A stretch of 64,000 bases of DNA from Polytrichum commune. Lineage: Eukaryota > Streptophyta > Polytrichopsida > Polytrichales > Polytrichaceae. Positions 10,201 through 22,570 of the stretch are shown in pieces; the first letter of the stretch is position 1; every line of letters begins with the position of its first letter. Where the stretch lies: positions 1,986,001 to 2,050,000 of the forward strand of contig OX485804.1 of NCBI GenBank assembly GCA_950295325.1. The letters are read 5' to 3'. The notes below the pieces were generated by a model that saw only the letters and a list, made by a program, of their open reading frames with translations, had not been told where the DNA came from and made no database searches. A program made the position numbers and the translations under genes.

Positions 10201-12186
10201 GATGTATTTGGTACAGATGGCAATCTTCAAGGGTTGTCTTTGTAGGCTTCAAGTTTGATTAACAAAAACAGTCGTTTAATTCAATCAGAAAGGTTTCAAG
10301 ACTGAAGCATTCTCTAATTAAAAATTTCATTGAACGTGACCTGCAGGTATTACAGCTGCATCTGGTATTGCAGCTGAGTTGGGAATTCCATTGACTCACC
10401 GAGGGGCCGCAAACAGGTCAGTTATCTTTATTCAGTGTGCAATCAATCTTCTTGACCCTTCAAACAATATATGCAGCATCACAGTTTAGCTTATTGGCAC
10501 CATGTTTGCACAGAATGCAGACTCTTGAAATTCACATCATTTTTGTCCAAGGGCGCCTCAGTGGGTGAGATTTAAGAAGCCTCAGTGGTGAAAATATTGA
10601 GCTAGTCCAAGTCTGATTACGAACATCTGTTTTTTTTTGGCAGTGTGAGGTTTTTGACTGGCCACTCAAGGAAGGGTGGAGATGACCCTCTATACGTGGC
10701 AGAACAAGCAGCTGACCCAGACTCCACTTTGGTCATTTATATGGGCCTGGCTACACTTCCTGGGCTTGCTGCGAAATTGATGGCCAATGGGCTACCAGCT
10801 GATACACCTGCAGTTGCCATTGAACGAGGCACTACTGCGCAGCAACGTGTGGTGAGAACTTGCACCCAATATGCTATCATTATATACATATATATAATTT
10901 ATTTATTTATTTTCCATCATTTTGCATTTAAAAAAAAACTGGACTTAAAGGTAAGTGGGCATTAAACAGAACATTGTCTCTGTATTCACTTCTAAGGAGT
11001 TTTATATAATTTGTACATCTAAATTGTGCCTGTAGCCCATTTTCTCATAATTTCAGAGCTCATACGAATATATTATTCATTATCAAAGTGAAGAATCTCC
11101 TGCTCATTAAATGGTCATATAGGTCCCCCTCCCCCAATCATATCTCTACTATTGAGCCTAGAATGGTTAACAAATTGAGTTGGTAGTCCAATCATTTTAA
11201 AACACATGTCTTTTGGTGTTCATTCTAAGATCCACACGTAATTACACACAACTCAAAAATAGGTTTCCACATTTCGGGGGTTGGACTAGCACTGGTCTAC
11301 CTTAGTGAGAGATTGTGTTCATAGCTGGTTAGATTGAGGCTTCCTAGAGTGTATATCCATGGCTATGTATGTAAGGTAAGTGTACCTAAAATGGACACTT
11401 TTAGCTGTGCACCCACTTCTCCTTATTTAAGAGCATAGTAAACACACGATTAGTATGAGATGATGATCAATTCCAAATTGAGGTCGTAGCTGTTTTTCTC
11501 GATAGTTTCTGGAGCTCGTATGATTATCTTCTTCAATATCAAAGTGAAAATATTTTTCTTAAATTATCACATGGGTCCCCCCCAATTATGTTGACTCTTG
11601 AGTCTAGAATAGTTAACAAATTCTGAACACATAGTCCGATCTCTTTTAAACATATGTCCATTTGGTGTATGTTCTTTGATCCACATCTGTCCACACCACT
11701 CAATTATAGGGTGTCCGATTAAGAGAAGTGACTGGATTAGGCCAGCTTACCTTAGGCAGTCAGCTTTTATTTTAGAAATGTGGGCTTTGCCAGTTTGGAG
11801 GTATCCCAAATTAAAATAACCTTGTATAATGTCTACTTACTGCTTCATTTTGCAGTAAATTGTTTGTGTCTGCTTTTGCTCTGTGGGTTTTGGTAATCCT
11901 CTCTTTTAAAAAAAGAATGTGCTGGCAGGTGTTTGCAACCTTGGAAGATTTGCCTATGGAAGTCACAGCAGCTGAGTTGGTGTCACCAACACTTATTATC
12001 ATAGGCCGTGTGGTTGCACTTTCGTATCTTTGGACACAAAAGTTGTCAGCTGGTGAGTTAGAAGATCAAAATGCACAGAAGCAACCAGCTGCATCATCTT
12101 TCAATTCGGAAAGAACTGCTGCAAAGAGGGAACCTCGTGCAAGGAGTCTGCGAGGCTCGGATCCAAGCCTTCCAAGCCAAAACTGA
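7249..12186 (+). CDS. Uroporphyrinogen III C-methyltransferase (SUMT), plastid, seven exons
   Basis: The enzyme uses S-adenosylmethionine to methylate uroporphyrinogen III to precorrin-2, the first step from tetrapyrroles to siroheme. Exons read as 7249-7606, 8727-9043, 9496-9573, 10101-10170, 10347-10416, 10644-10851 and 11929-12186. All introns are GT-AG, all phases agree, and 452 residues result. Residues 1 to about 120 are a Ser/Arg-rich leader, consistent with a chloroplast transit peptide. The SUMT domain spans about 163-398: GTGPGDP near 168, the QEEI segment at 225-228, KGGDP at 246-250, FGRGGEE, VVPGITAASG, and SPTLIIIGRVVAL near the end. A tail of about 54 Lys/Arg/Ser-rich residues follows, longer than I expect for the family. 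ATG 7249 was chosen because the six codons before it open with TTG. Motifs are visible; plastid location is inferred. Confidence 0.93.
7466..8465 (+). repeat. Tandem array (~230 bp period) of UPM1 exon 1 end plus intron start
   Basis: Four to five degenerate units follow each other. The first includes the last third of exon 1 (from about 7466) and its splice donor at 7607. Later units start near TGGTAGTTGGCACCACA at 7687, 7926 and 8146, with a partial one near 8357. Each full unit repeats the GGATCC..TACAGGGCCAGCCAG block that ends exon 1, at about 7586, 7816, 8054 and 8270. The donor equivalent is intact in the third unit (GTACAA at 8076), lost in the second, and altered in the fourth (GTTCAA at 8292). 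The array fills most of intron 1 and looks like repeated exon-intron duplication followed by decay. Confidence 0.85.
9044..10100 (+). other. UPM1 introns 2 and 3 around the 78-bp exon 3
   Basis: Intron 2 runs 9044-9495 and intron 3 runs 9574-10100, both GT-AG. I see no other gene and no obvious repeat element in them. Confidence 0.75.
10852..11928 (+). repeat. UPM1 intron 6 carrying two tandem R1 repeat copies
   Basis: This 1,077-bp intron (donor GTGAGA, acceptor GGCAG) contains R1-type sequence twice, at about 11040-11250 and 11440-11745. Each has the GAGCTC..AT..ATTCA block, the TAGAATGGTTAAC-like block and the ACACATGTC..TTGGTGT block. The unit spacing is about 450 bp. It appears to be repeat insertion into the last intron and does not touch coding sequence. 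Confidence 0.65.
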
Positions 12187-12888
12187 TGAAGCTAGTTGTA
12201 ATAATATTGGTCAAGCTCATCCAACCCTAGCAACCTCCTACCCATTTAACAAGGAATTTTTTCTTGCCAGGATTCTGGGCAAACAATTCATTGCACATCA
12301 TCTCATTGCAAGTGCCCCCAAATTGTTGTGTGATCTAAAGAAATGGGTTGGTGGGGAAATCAATAAAGACTTCCACATAACCACCGGGTACTCTAAAACC
12401 TCTGAATCAGTTGTGAACATGTTCAAATACAGAATACAGTACATTCTCTTAAAATTTAGATGTTGTCTACATTCTGTGGAATTGGAGCAAACAGGTGTGC
12501 TATCGGCCTGTTTGACATTTAAGAGTCAAGTTTTTACACGTACCTGAAGTTATGTTACAAAATGTGCGTCCCGATGACATAATAAGCTCCTTGACATTCA
12601 TTTGTCTGAGGAGTTTACATAATGCTAATCAGAATTCTTAAATGGTTGATAACTTGAATCGTAGAAGTAGATGCTAGACAAATAGTGTGCATATCAAACA
12701 TGGCTTTTATGCGAGGATGGTAGAAGCTGAGAGTTTATCTTGGCAACTCCTAGTATGTTTTCTTCGGTCCAAAGTACACATTTATGTGATCAGCCTGTGT
12801 GTGTTTTGATGTACTATCTGCAATTGCACCACCCTTTTACTGTGGCTTTTTTTTTGGGGCCAGTGTGGTAAAAAAACATGTAAGTAAG
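12187..12888 (+). other. 3' flank of UPM1
   Basis: This follows the UPM1 stop codon and should include the 3' untranslated region. The polyadenylation site cannot be fixed. An overlapping frame (12071-12547) runs out of the UPM1 last exon in another phase and has no recognisable content. Confidence 0.4.
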
Positions 12889-13079
12889 TACACTAAATAT
12901 GATATTTAGTGGACTTATTGTTCGGAGTTGCATGTTCCTATATCTTTTTACTATTAATGTACTATAGTATCCAAACAACCAATTCAACCATAGTGGGCAA
13001 AAACTGAGATGCACAGTAGACAGTTATAGCATTGTGTAATTCCAAATAGTAATTCACACCGAATATCATATTTAGTATA
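12889..13079. mobile_element. MITE family M1, copy 1 (TA-flanked, 191 bp)
   Basis: It begins TA then CACTAAATATGATATTTAG and ends with the near-complement GAATATCATATTTAGTATA. The interior (TTCGGAGTT, ACTATTAATGTA, CCAAACAACCAATTC, TTGTGTAATTCCAAATAGTA) matches the copy at 36323-36545 in order and orientation. TA flanks suggest a Tc1/mariner-type MITE. There is no coding sequence. Confidence 0.8.
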
Positions 13080-13658
13080 GTGTGTTAATTGCTGAGACAA
13101 AAGACTCACTTCAAAAATATGTGATTAACAATTACAAATTTCCACATCCATTACTTTGAGTATGTAACATGAAATGAGGCTTATGTGCCTGTATTTGGTT
13201 ACCAGGTTTGCAAGCAAAGTGAGTCTAAGTTTGATGCCTATATTAGTGGGTGGACCAATATATTAGTAATCAAAGTAAAGAGAGATCGTGTGTCACATTG
13301 TATACACAAATTGGTGCATTTTATTTGGCAGCATATTATTTGCTAAAAAATGAACTTCTGGTATCACTGATTGTTGTTGTGGATAGGAACAACCAAGTTT
13401 GATAGAGCAAAAAATCATATCTTACACAGCCAAATATTAATCTCCATCTAACAAAGACATAGCTGCACTTGCAGGAAAGACATTCAATAGGGAATATAGT
13501 AAGTACTGAGTAATCAGTGAATGACCTTTCTTTGTCAGCTTTTGTAAGGGCGTCAATATGCTTTAATTGGAGTGGAATATGTGCCAATCAAAGAGTCTGA
13601 AGAAAAGTCTCTCACAATCAAAGTAGATCACATCCTAACTCATGTAAGTAAGCAAATG

Positions 13659-13890
13659 TACACTGATATGTGCAATTAGGTTGTAATTGCAAATAGATTG
13701 CCTACGTGCCCATGCAAATTACCACTGGGTCAAAACCAGATTCAGTAACTATAACTGCATTTTTTTTTATTCATATTGCAGCTGCAGTGAAAACTTAACT
13801 ACAGTTTTTTGTCACCATGATAGTAAATATCCAAAATAGTGTGGACCTTTGGGATATAGTGTGATCAACCTAATTGCACATATCGGTGTA
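13659..13890. mobile_element. MITE family M2, TA-flanked, with 25-bp inverted ends
   Basis: The left end GATATGTGCAATTAGGTTG and right end CAACCTAATTGCACATATC are exact reverse complements. The repeat extends outward to a TACAC start with one mismatch. TA occurs at both borders. Solo ends of the same type lie near 45500-45520 and 54970-54990. There is no open frame of note. Confidence 0.75.
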
Positions 13891-16277
13891 GTTGTTTCGC
13901 TAACTTGGGATTTCTTGCCCCTGCAATTGTGTAGGTCACCAATTCTAGTTCTATGGGTAAATATAAATCACACTCCCATGTAGATAGGGTCATAATCAAT
14001 GGGCTGTGTTCACTTGTTAGAGGGCGCCCACTAACATCTCACCAATGGAACAAAAGTGTCAATGAACTAAACATCCTTTGAAGCTTCACTTGTAGGGAGG
14101 TGGGAGAAATCTTTTGACAAGCCCTGTGACATTCATTTGAGACATTTACCCACACTATATCTACTAGTACATGTTCATCTTAGTAAGTCGCCTTGCTATT
14201 TGTTTTGGGTCCCAACGCCCTCAAGAACATTCTCTAACAATGAAAGAGAATTATTCCATTTCTCAAATTGAAACAAAATGATAAATCTAAAGAAGGAAAA
14301 CTATCCCGACTTGGTTTTGGACATGGTCATATAAACCATGTTGCTTGCATGGTTGTTAGTCATATACTCTTCTAAAACCAACTCCAAGTTCCTATGTCAA
14401 AATTTATCTCTATTATAATATGAGTAAGCATGGCCACTGGCTAAGAAATTTTTTAGGGCTTTGAACCTTTATAACCATGCCATTCGTGACACCCATGGAA
14501 CTCTCAAAACAATATTTTATCTCATGGTGCCCAGGTCTAACATTACTAAGCCTACCCTCTTTGCACCCTTTCTAAAGGGGGAGGGGTAGGCCTAGTACGC
14601 TAGAATTTGCCTTCAATGATGCCCAAGATTCCCCGGGCCAGTAGGCCAACATTGACTTGTCCGGCCGAGTGCCGAGCTCCACATGAGGCACTAGCAAGCA
14701 CACATTGCTGGCAGAAAATTTGACTATATTCCACTATAAAATCCCAAACGTTATCGAAGGCGCCAACCCAACTGCCGGTTCACCCTTGCAGACTAAACAA
14801 TACTCAAGTTGAGTACTGTTCATGTTGTCAAAGTGACCTATCATAAAACATGACATCATGCCAACATAATTCTCGACCCCATGGTGCAACATTCTACTGC
14901 CGAGTAACATTATTGTTCCAAGCCCTAAGACTTGATTTGAACATGGTCTTTTATCCATATACGTGTATATTTATTCAAGTAGCTGCCCGCGGGGCAGCTG
15001 CACAGTGGGCCCTGTCGACCATGGACGTTTCTAGAACGAGGCTGCTCTTCTGCATGTCGACAAGCGCCTGTGTTGCAATCAGAGGTGTCATGGTCTGGTT
15101 CACCATCCATCAGACAGACCCGGATCACTGAGTTACTCCCACACACCGAAGCTTATGATTCATCGTTCGTTCGTTCGCTTGCGAGGCCTGGAAGTTATGA
15201 AGGTGTGCCAGTTGAATGCCGCGAATTAGGGATAGAATTTGGTCACCACACTCTCTGCCTGCAGCCTGCAGCAGCTTTCGGGTCTGCCTGCCAACCCACC
15301 CTCCCTCTTTCCCTATTCCTTTTCCTTTTCCTTTTGTTTGGGTTTCGGTTCTGTCCAGCTCCAGTACTACTACAAGAATTCCAGCAGGGTGAGCAAGTAC
15401 TTACTTGTGCTACTTCCCCTACCTTACTGTCTGCCAACTGAAGAAATATTGCGGCCGTGCCACTGATTGGGAGCTGGGAGAGAGAGAGAGAGAGAAAGGA
15501 ATTTGCTCTCTACGCCACCGCACCAGTTGATGCGAAGTTCAACCAATTTGCACTTGAGTGGTGTCACTCGCGGTGCACCTGATTTATCAGCTGCCTTCAC
15601 TACCAGCATGTGAGCTCTAGCTAGCTAGGCAATCCTCCTGCGTCCGTCGGTCGGTGGGTGGGTGGAAGGAGTGTGCCAATCTACCTCCACGGTGGACTTG
15701 CAGATTGTTTAGTGACGTGGGATCATTGTCCACGACTCATATGCTTGTAGTGTGTGCTTGCTTGATCTCGGTGGGCTCGATTGATCAACTTTATGTTGTT
15801 GACGTCTAAAGAATGATATTACAATTGCAAACGATCTTTGGGAGGTTGTACATCCGATTAATTACTAAGGTAGATGGTGCCAGAACCATCATTGACTTTG
15901 ACCATTTAAAACATGTGGTCTAATTTAACAACTTTTCAAAGAAATTTGTACCTATTAAGGTTGGAACTGACCTTATCGATTGTAATTTTGATGTTCACAC
16001 AAAATTTTAGTTGTCCACGTGTTCAAAATTTTAAGATTATAATGTAAGTGCGTACGTTGGTATGGCCTGGCAGAGATGGTTGCGTAGGCAAGAAAAACAC
16101 CCTTTTTGACCTTTAGGGTTAACTCCTCAAGATTGAGCCATGCCAAGCATTGCAAATATTCCCAGTTTTGGAAGGCAATCCCCCAATTTGTTTTGGGCCC
16201 ACCTTGGGCACTCATGACTAGGGATATCGCTTCCCCAACTCTCAAACCTTTTGGGACACCATGTAGTACCACCAAAC
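13891..16277. other. Gene-less interval
   Basis: No supported gene. Around 14980-15700 the base composition rises in GC and short frames open on both strands, but none resembles a known family. A (GA)n run lies at 15479-15495. The stretch could hold a non-coding transcript or promoter; I cannot show either. Confidence 0.4.
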
Positions 16278-16328
16278 TACACTAAACATTGTATTCAATG
16301 TCACTTACTAAATGTCATATTTAGTGTA
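16278..16328. mobile_element. M1-like MITE remnant, 51 bp
   Basis: The ends TACACTAAAC and CATATTTAGTGTA match M1 termini, and only 51 bp separate the outer borders. It looks like an M1 element with nearly all of its interior deleted, or a short palindromic relative. Confidence 0.55.
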
Positions 16329-16640
16329 GTACTTGGCACCCCCGGGCATGTGCCAAATGCCCATAATTGTTTTTGTCCTTCTTGGCCTTTAGGGGTTAAG
16401 AGTTCACTATCTCTTTTATTAGTAGATTCATAATTTTTAGATGTCTCTCTTAAGGAATTGCGAGGGAGATCCTAATGCACCAAAGTGAGCCTTATTTAAG
16501 TTTGACATGCATAGGTTATAAGAGTACAAAGCTTTTAAACAACCTCATGTTAAGGTGGTGGACCTTTAAAAATCAAATGTATGCATGTAGTGCAAACTTT
16601 CAGGGTGTTGATTTAGGGTGGGGTGTTTGTTTTAGCATGC

Positions 16641-16950
16641 TCTAGAGTAGAGCCACCTATTCCTAATCTGAACCTCATCAAGAATCTATAGGGTGCCATA
16701 ATTTTGATTAGGTTGGGATTGCATTTTTTAATTTCTTTTTGTGGGTGGTTAAAAATGAGGTTCCACGTTTTACGGTTCCTAAGGGTTAGTTTCTAAGGGT
16801 GGCCGCTCACCCACCAAATTCTAGTGTGAGTAAGGAAAAAACCTGCCCAAATGTAGAGGGAATCTAGTGGGGTAGGGTTCGTATGTGCCAACTAGCTACT
16901 CCCATCTTCTCAAATCTGGGCCCACCTACTAACCTCCTCCTCCCAGTTAT
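16641..16950 (-). repeat. Inverted copy of the 5.73-6.13 kb dispersed repeat
   Basis: The reverse complement matches the earlier copy over about 300 bp with small gaps: GGAATAGGTGG, CTATAGATTC, CACTAGAATTTGGTGGGTGA, AGTAGCTAGTTGGCACATAC and GAGAAGATGGGAGT. It lacks the left end seen in the Tourist-like element. Confidence 0.7.
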
Positions 16951-19900
16951 CAAGGATGGAATTCTAGACCAACATTGCCATTTCTTATTTTACACCACTA
17001 GAGCATGGGAACTTAGTATCAAATGGGTTGTGCCCCCACAAAATCCTCCAATCCAAACCACACATAAAGAATGCACTAATCCACTAAGTTGTCAACTTTA
17101 CATGTGCTAATCTAGGCGTTCACTTTGATGATCAATCACGATCTTTATTTTAACGCATTCAATAGTTTTCCATTTTCTCTATTCATTTTTTGTTGAATTA
17201 AAATATATTACTCAATCAAATGAAAGTATCTACCCTCTCCATAGTATCTAGTAAAATTCAAATTCTCCCCTCCCCCCCCCAAAAAAGAACCACGTGTCAT
17301 CATGTGATTGGTTGGAACCAATCTTAAAAAGATGATGTGAAAATGAACTAACTAGGAAGAGAGATGCCTAATCAACCTGAACGTACAATAAAATGTCTTG
17401 GTATGTGTTCACGGAATAAGTGAATTTACCTATTACGTTTTTCCTTGATAGAAATGACATGCATTCATGTCGACTAATGAATTGATGTCATCAATAAGAC
17501 AATCCAACCAACCAGATAGATGGAATCAATCTGTGACGTTTTGCTTCCCACGTTAAATTCCTTGGGAAATGAACAAACATGTGAACTCGTAAACCGGATC
17601 TAAAGTAAAGACGGAGCTAATTGAGGTGCAACGACAACAAGACCGCACATGGGCATACTAACTACTCAATCAATCATACGGCTAGATCCTCACCCTAGTG
17701 GACTTAGAAACCTATCTATCTATCCTTCTATATATTATAGACCCCAAAAGCCCCCTTCTCCCGGCAAGAATGTTCCTTGGGCCCACCAACCTCTTCATGA
17801 ATCAATCTCAGTGAGGACAACTTTTCTCCAATTTCCGTCCATCGCGTTGAGGAAAAGCTTGGAAACTATTGGATACGGCCGCAATGACTCCTCACATTGT
17901 CTCCGATTTGTTTTTGTAACGGTTAACATTCCCCACACCGTGGGTCAAAAAGCCTCATCACTATGCCCCCGCATACATATTTATATATATATGCATCACA
18001 TGCACTTTGCTCCATCATGGCGCCTCTCGAATAGGTAAAGCTCATGATGCTCATAATTCCTTGCTCGCTCCCTCGCTCCCGGCCCGGACTCGGCCATGTT
18101 CAATACGTAGCTAGATACGGCACCAAGTCTACGTAGAAGTAATTATTGTCGCCTACATATCCATAGGCATTTTAAAATGATTATTATGATGGCATTTGGG
18201 GGGGGGGGGTTCTCGAGTCTCAACCCCCCACACTCATGGTCGCTATAGTTCCGGAGGGATCTTTCTTGAGTGTGGATATATTGAGGGCTTGATGAGTATA
18301 ATACATATCTAGTTATTCAATACGTATCAAGATACGGCAACAAGTCTACCTAGGAGTAATTATTGCCACCTAGTATATATGTCCACGAGCATCATAAAAT
18401 TATTATGATGATGGTATATTGGGTGGGTCAAGACCCCCGCACTCATGGCCATGGTCACCATAGTTCCGGAGGGATCTTCTTGAGTATGGATAGACCTATA
18501 TATATAGAAAACGTGAGGGACTTGACAAATATAATAATGCTTCTACATCCGTGCCCAAGTCTCTCGCTCCTATTTGTCATTCATAAAGCGTACTACTCCT
18601 ATAATATACTGATGATACTAGTCTTTGTCTTTGCGTCTTGCTTTTGGGGGTGGCGCATTTGCTCATCAATTTATGGTGTATTTGACTATGGCCCAAAGTA
18701 AGGTCAACTGACGCTCATGTCATTACCAACACCAACCCAAACACTTACACCTCGATCACACTCGTACATACTCTCGATGTGTAGAATTTGTTAATTCTTG
18801 CGAGTAGGGTAATTGGAAGAATGAGAGATAAGGACAAATAGGTAGATATAATCAACATTTTGTAATTGTATCACGTGTGTGTTTACACACACACGCAAAA
18901 TTAATGAAACAAGATTTGGATTTCATTGTCAAGAAACATTCAATGCCACTAGATCCTAGAAAAGAGCATGGAGAAACTCTCTTGGATGAACCTAGTTAAT
19001 TCACAAAACCCCCAAAGGGTGAATAATCTAAGCATGATCAACTAAGCCAACATTGGGTGCATGATTATTCCACATGGTTTTCAAATTCAACCTTTGGTAA
19101 GAAGGTTGTTGTCTCCCATCTCCCCACGTAGCGTCGAACTTGGTAAGGACATCATCCTAGATGGCCTCCTTCTTTGAGTCTTTAAGAGCTTTTCCTCCAA
19201 ACAATTCTAGCATAGTCAAGAAGGCCTTGCCATTATTATCATTTGCTTCACCTTAATTGCCACTGCCATATGCAATGATGGCCAATAGATTGGATTGGGA
19301 ATTATCTCGTCCAATTAGCAATTGTGAATCGTAAAGACTGTCATGATCATTTTAAATTTCAAATCAAAGTTGAGGTGGAAAAATTATAAGATGTCAAAGC
19401 GTAGATACTTGGTGTCTTGAAGTGATTGCCTAGGTCCTTCTAGCCATGTTCACTATTGAACCAGTGATGGTGTCTATATTTTATGCACATAGTTTGATCT
19501 CATATTCATCGCAGTTTATGTGTTTCTTTTGGTGTCCATCCTCAACCATAAATTGTGCCATATACCACTCTCATACCACTCATATACATGCATCCAATTA
19601 AGTATGGCGACCATATAACGCCCAATCACCTAGATATGTGGGTCTTATCCAGTCATTTTTCTTAAGCGGAGACCGATATTTGAGTTGTACATGGCAAGGT
19701 TTGCTAAGTAAGAATGGATGCACAAAAAAACACGTGTTAGAATGAGATTGGACTATATGCTCAAAATATAAATATCATTCTACGTTCAATAGTTGACACA
19801 ATTGGTAGGGTTCATGTGATCGCTTGAAGAGAATGAGAATCGTCACTTTGACCTCTTAGTATAATAATCCTTGCATCTCATTGCCGATAACTTGAAACCC

Positions 19901-20723
19901 AAGTCTTCATGATTTGTAATTCCTGACTAAATGAGACAGAGTTGGAGGTTGCTACTACCCATAATAAAGCCACATACCTTAATATCGGCTTTCTAAAATT
20001 GAAGTTTCATGGTAAATAACCTTCAAGGCCATGTACCTTATTAAATTGTACCCTTAAGTTGTTCATGTTTAGGTGTCATACCCTTCTTGAGGTTGTGTAG
20101 TTCCATCATGTGCACCAAAGAGTTCTCCCTCGCGTTGTTTTTCTCGTTCTTATTTTAGACTTTTGGGGAAAGAACTAAGGTGAATTCATATTCTCAAAAT
20201 GAAGGGGGGGTTCATCTGTTAGTCCAGATCCTAGCGAAAGGAGACTACTATGAAAGATGAAGGGAAGGAGAGGAGAGGGAAACTAACTTCCATTGGAGGT
20301 GAGAGAAATGACCCTTACAAAACACCTCACTAGCACACCCTTGCTTTTTTTTTGGGGGTCCCGGTGACCTTGTATGCAGTTTGGCAATAAACTAAACCTG
20401 CATTTCAATTGTCAACTAATTACATCCTTAAAAAGAAGTACCTACACATGCCTTAAGTAACTCCGTCGGTTCCAGACCTTGGCCACAAATTTATAGGGAT
20501 TGCAAGCACCGTTTGGTAGACTAATGAAAGCGTCCGTGCGAGGTACACGAGTCCTGAGCATCATCATTTCAGTTCATGGCCTCCCAGCTATTATAAGTTA
20601 TAGCACCCAGCTGGCCGCTTCCCTCAAACAAATATTTATTCATAAGCTGGCTGCCCTGGAACTCATTTCTTCTCCAGAAATCAACACCTCCGAAGCGAGT
20701 ACACCTTATAGCCAATGAACGAA
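16951..20723. other. Gene-less interval with local duplications
   Basis: No supported gene. It includes a two-copy tandem duplication at 18098-18535, a 12-base G run at 18198-18209 and R1 fragments at about 19370-19640 and 19740-19870. The frame at 17649-18038 has no recognisable protein content. Confidence 0.45.
18098..18535 (+). repeat. Two-copy tandem duplication, ~218 bp period
   Basis: TCAATACGTA..AGATACGGCA begins each unit (about 18099 and 18317). Both continue through CAAGTCTAC, GTAATTATTG, a TTATTATGATG block and TAGTTCCGGAGGGATCTT. The copies differ by scattered substitutions and small indels, so the duplication is not recent. Confidence 0.8.
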
Positions 20724-20942
20724 GAGAACCGACCGCTAGTTGCAGATGAACCAATTGAGTTTGAGAAGTAACCGCTTGAAGTTCAAGACTTCAGAAAATC
20801 TACAGAGCACTTTAGAGGAGTCTATAAAGTCTACCTAAAATTAGTAATGAATGACTGAAAGATCACGACATGTAACCGGTTGGACTTGGAAACACTGGGG
20901 ATCTTGACTGATTATATCCAAAATCCTCCCCGGACATTACTC
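20724..20942 (+). repeat. R3 dispersed repeat, copy 1 of 4
   Basis: A ~215-bp unit starting GAACCGACCGCTAGTT and ending near a CCGGACA block. Related copies lie at 33672-33890, 38529-38745 and 40764-40956, all in this orientation. In one frame it reads almost like protein but has TAA near its middle here and a TGA further on. The class is unknown. Confidence 0.75.
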
Positions 20943-21119
20943 ATAGCTTCATTTTTCAGTTGATTTAACACTTTCCAGCCGCGTTTGGCTACAATGTGCG
21001 ACATCAGGAAACGAAGCTAAAACAGCAGATGATGGCAAACCCATTCAGACTCATATAGTAGTTTGTCTCAAACCGCATGAGAGAAGCACGCACCACTTAT
21101 TGACTTATTGGGTTTAGTA

Positions 21120-22570
21120 TGGACTATGGAGAGCAGTTGCTATAAAATGCTACACTAAAATATACTAGTGCGATCTCTAAACTAGATGATCCAACTTGGA
21201 ACCGATTGGCAGAAGCTAATGTATACCATTATGTGGAAGACTGGAAGTTAGTTTGGGGTGTCGTGTGAGTACCTGGCATAGAGCTTCTGGTGGCAAAACA
21301 GGATTCGATGCAATAGTTGGTGCCAGGAGGCCGAGTGGAGAGATTTTTTTGATCATCATTGAAAGCACGTAACTCATAAGAACTGCCTCATAAGAACTGC
21401 CACATAGTTTCTCTGCTACTGCAGCTGGTAAGAGATTGGAGGGAGGGAGGGGGATTTGCCGCATGTAAGTGTACCTCTCATTCATCCAACATATAAGCCA
21501 GGCTGAACTACCTAGTGTGCACTCTGGAGGTTGCTTTTTATACTTGATTTGACACCAAACTTAGGTTCAAAAACCCCGAATTAGTCTAGTTGAAATTATT
21601 TGAGATGAATCAACCACAATCTTATTGGGGTTCAAGTTTTTATGTTGGATGGATGAGAGCTACCTTCATATGCAACCATTGAGTGTGTGTATGCGTGAGA
21701 GAGAGCTCTTTGGTTGCGCGTGCATGCGTTAATTAATAGATTTGGGTCTTATCGGAACCTCAATCGTTGCATCCCAAAGTACAACAGTTATTGGATTTAG
21801 TATGCACTATGGAGCACACTAATTACGTAACGCTACGTTCTAAATTACCTAATGCAATTCATACTATGTGATCCCACTTGTAAGTGTAGCAGTTGGTGTA
21901 CACTTTTTTATTCTATTTTTTGAGACAAATGGAATGCTAAATTATTTCATAATTGCCATAAAGGCTACCAAGACTACAAAACAAAAAGAGGCGCAAATGC
22001 CTAAGGTGCACACGATGGAATTAGACAGCCCCAAAGAGGTTGAGAAGATTCCTAAACATGATAATCCGACAAATACAACTTGACGTTCCAAATTTTTGTG
22101 GAGTTGGATCAAATGTAGAATGGAAGTTGTTTCAACTACCCACAACATGTTGAAGTTGTCTAAGACTCCTTCGCAACTGGAGACTTGCTCAACAAAATTT
22201 TGAGGTTTTGGCCAACACAGTCTTCACATGCCCCATGAGACCTTGCCAAAAATAGTTTGGTACACTTCATTCTCTCTTATGTTGTTGTTTTACAATATGC
22301 TATTTTCCATAGGTTTTTGATACTGCAACTCGCACCTGATTGACAGAAGCTAAGAAAGAATTAAAAGAAAAAAAGGAAAGAAACATTGGTGCTCTTGCAC
22401 CGACGTGAATGTGCACCCCTTCTCCTGATACTGATCAGGACAGAAGCTAACATCTATGTGGAACTTAGTTTGCCAGGTGTCATGTGAGTACCCATAGTTC
22501 TTCTGGAGAGCAACTTAAACAGGCCAATCCCGTTGCAATTGTTGATGCCGAGCCTCAGTCTCTGAAGAGG
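21120..22570. repeat. Cluster of paired local repeats
   Basis: Two kinds of direct duplication are visible. A TTATTGG..TTTAGTATG..ACTATGGAG block occurs near 21107 and 21788. A CAGAAGCTAA..AGTTTG..GTGTCATGTGAGTACC block occurs near 21212 and 22440. No coding gene is supported in the interval. Confidence 0.55.
21456..21640 (+). repeat. Dispersed repeat shared with 58.24-58.46 kb
   Basis: GTACCTCTCATTCATCCAACATA, a GGAGGT block, TTGATTTGACACCAAA and TTTGAGATGA occur in the same order at 58250-58440. Identity is moderate, so these are old copies of an unidentified element. Confidence 0.65.

Noticed and set aside
14980-15610. GC-richer patch with overlapping frames as a gene
   Set aside because: No frame shows a recognisable motif, and no exon chain with consistent phase could be built.
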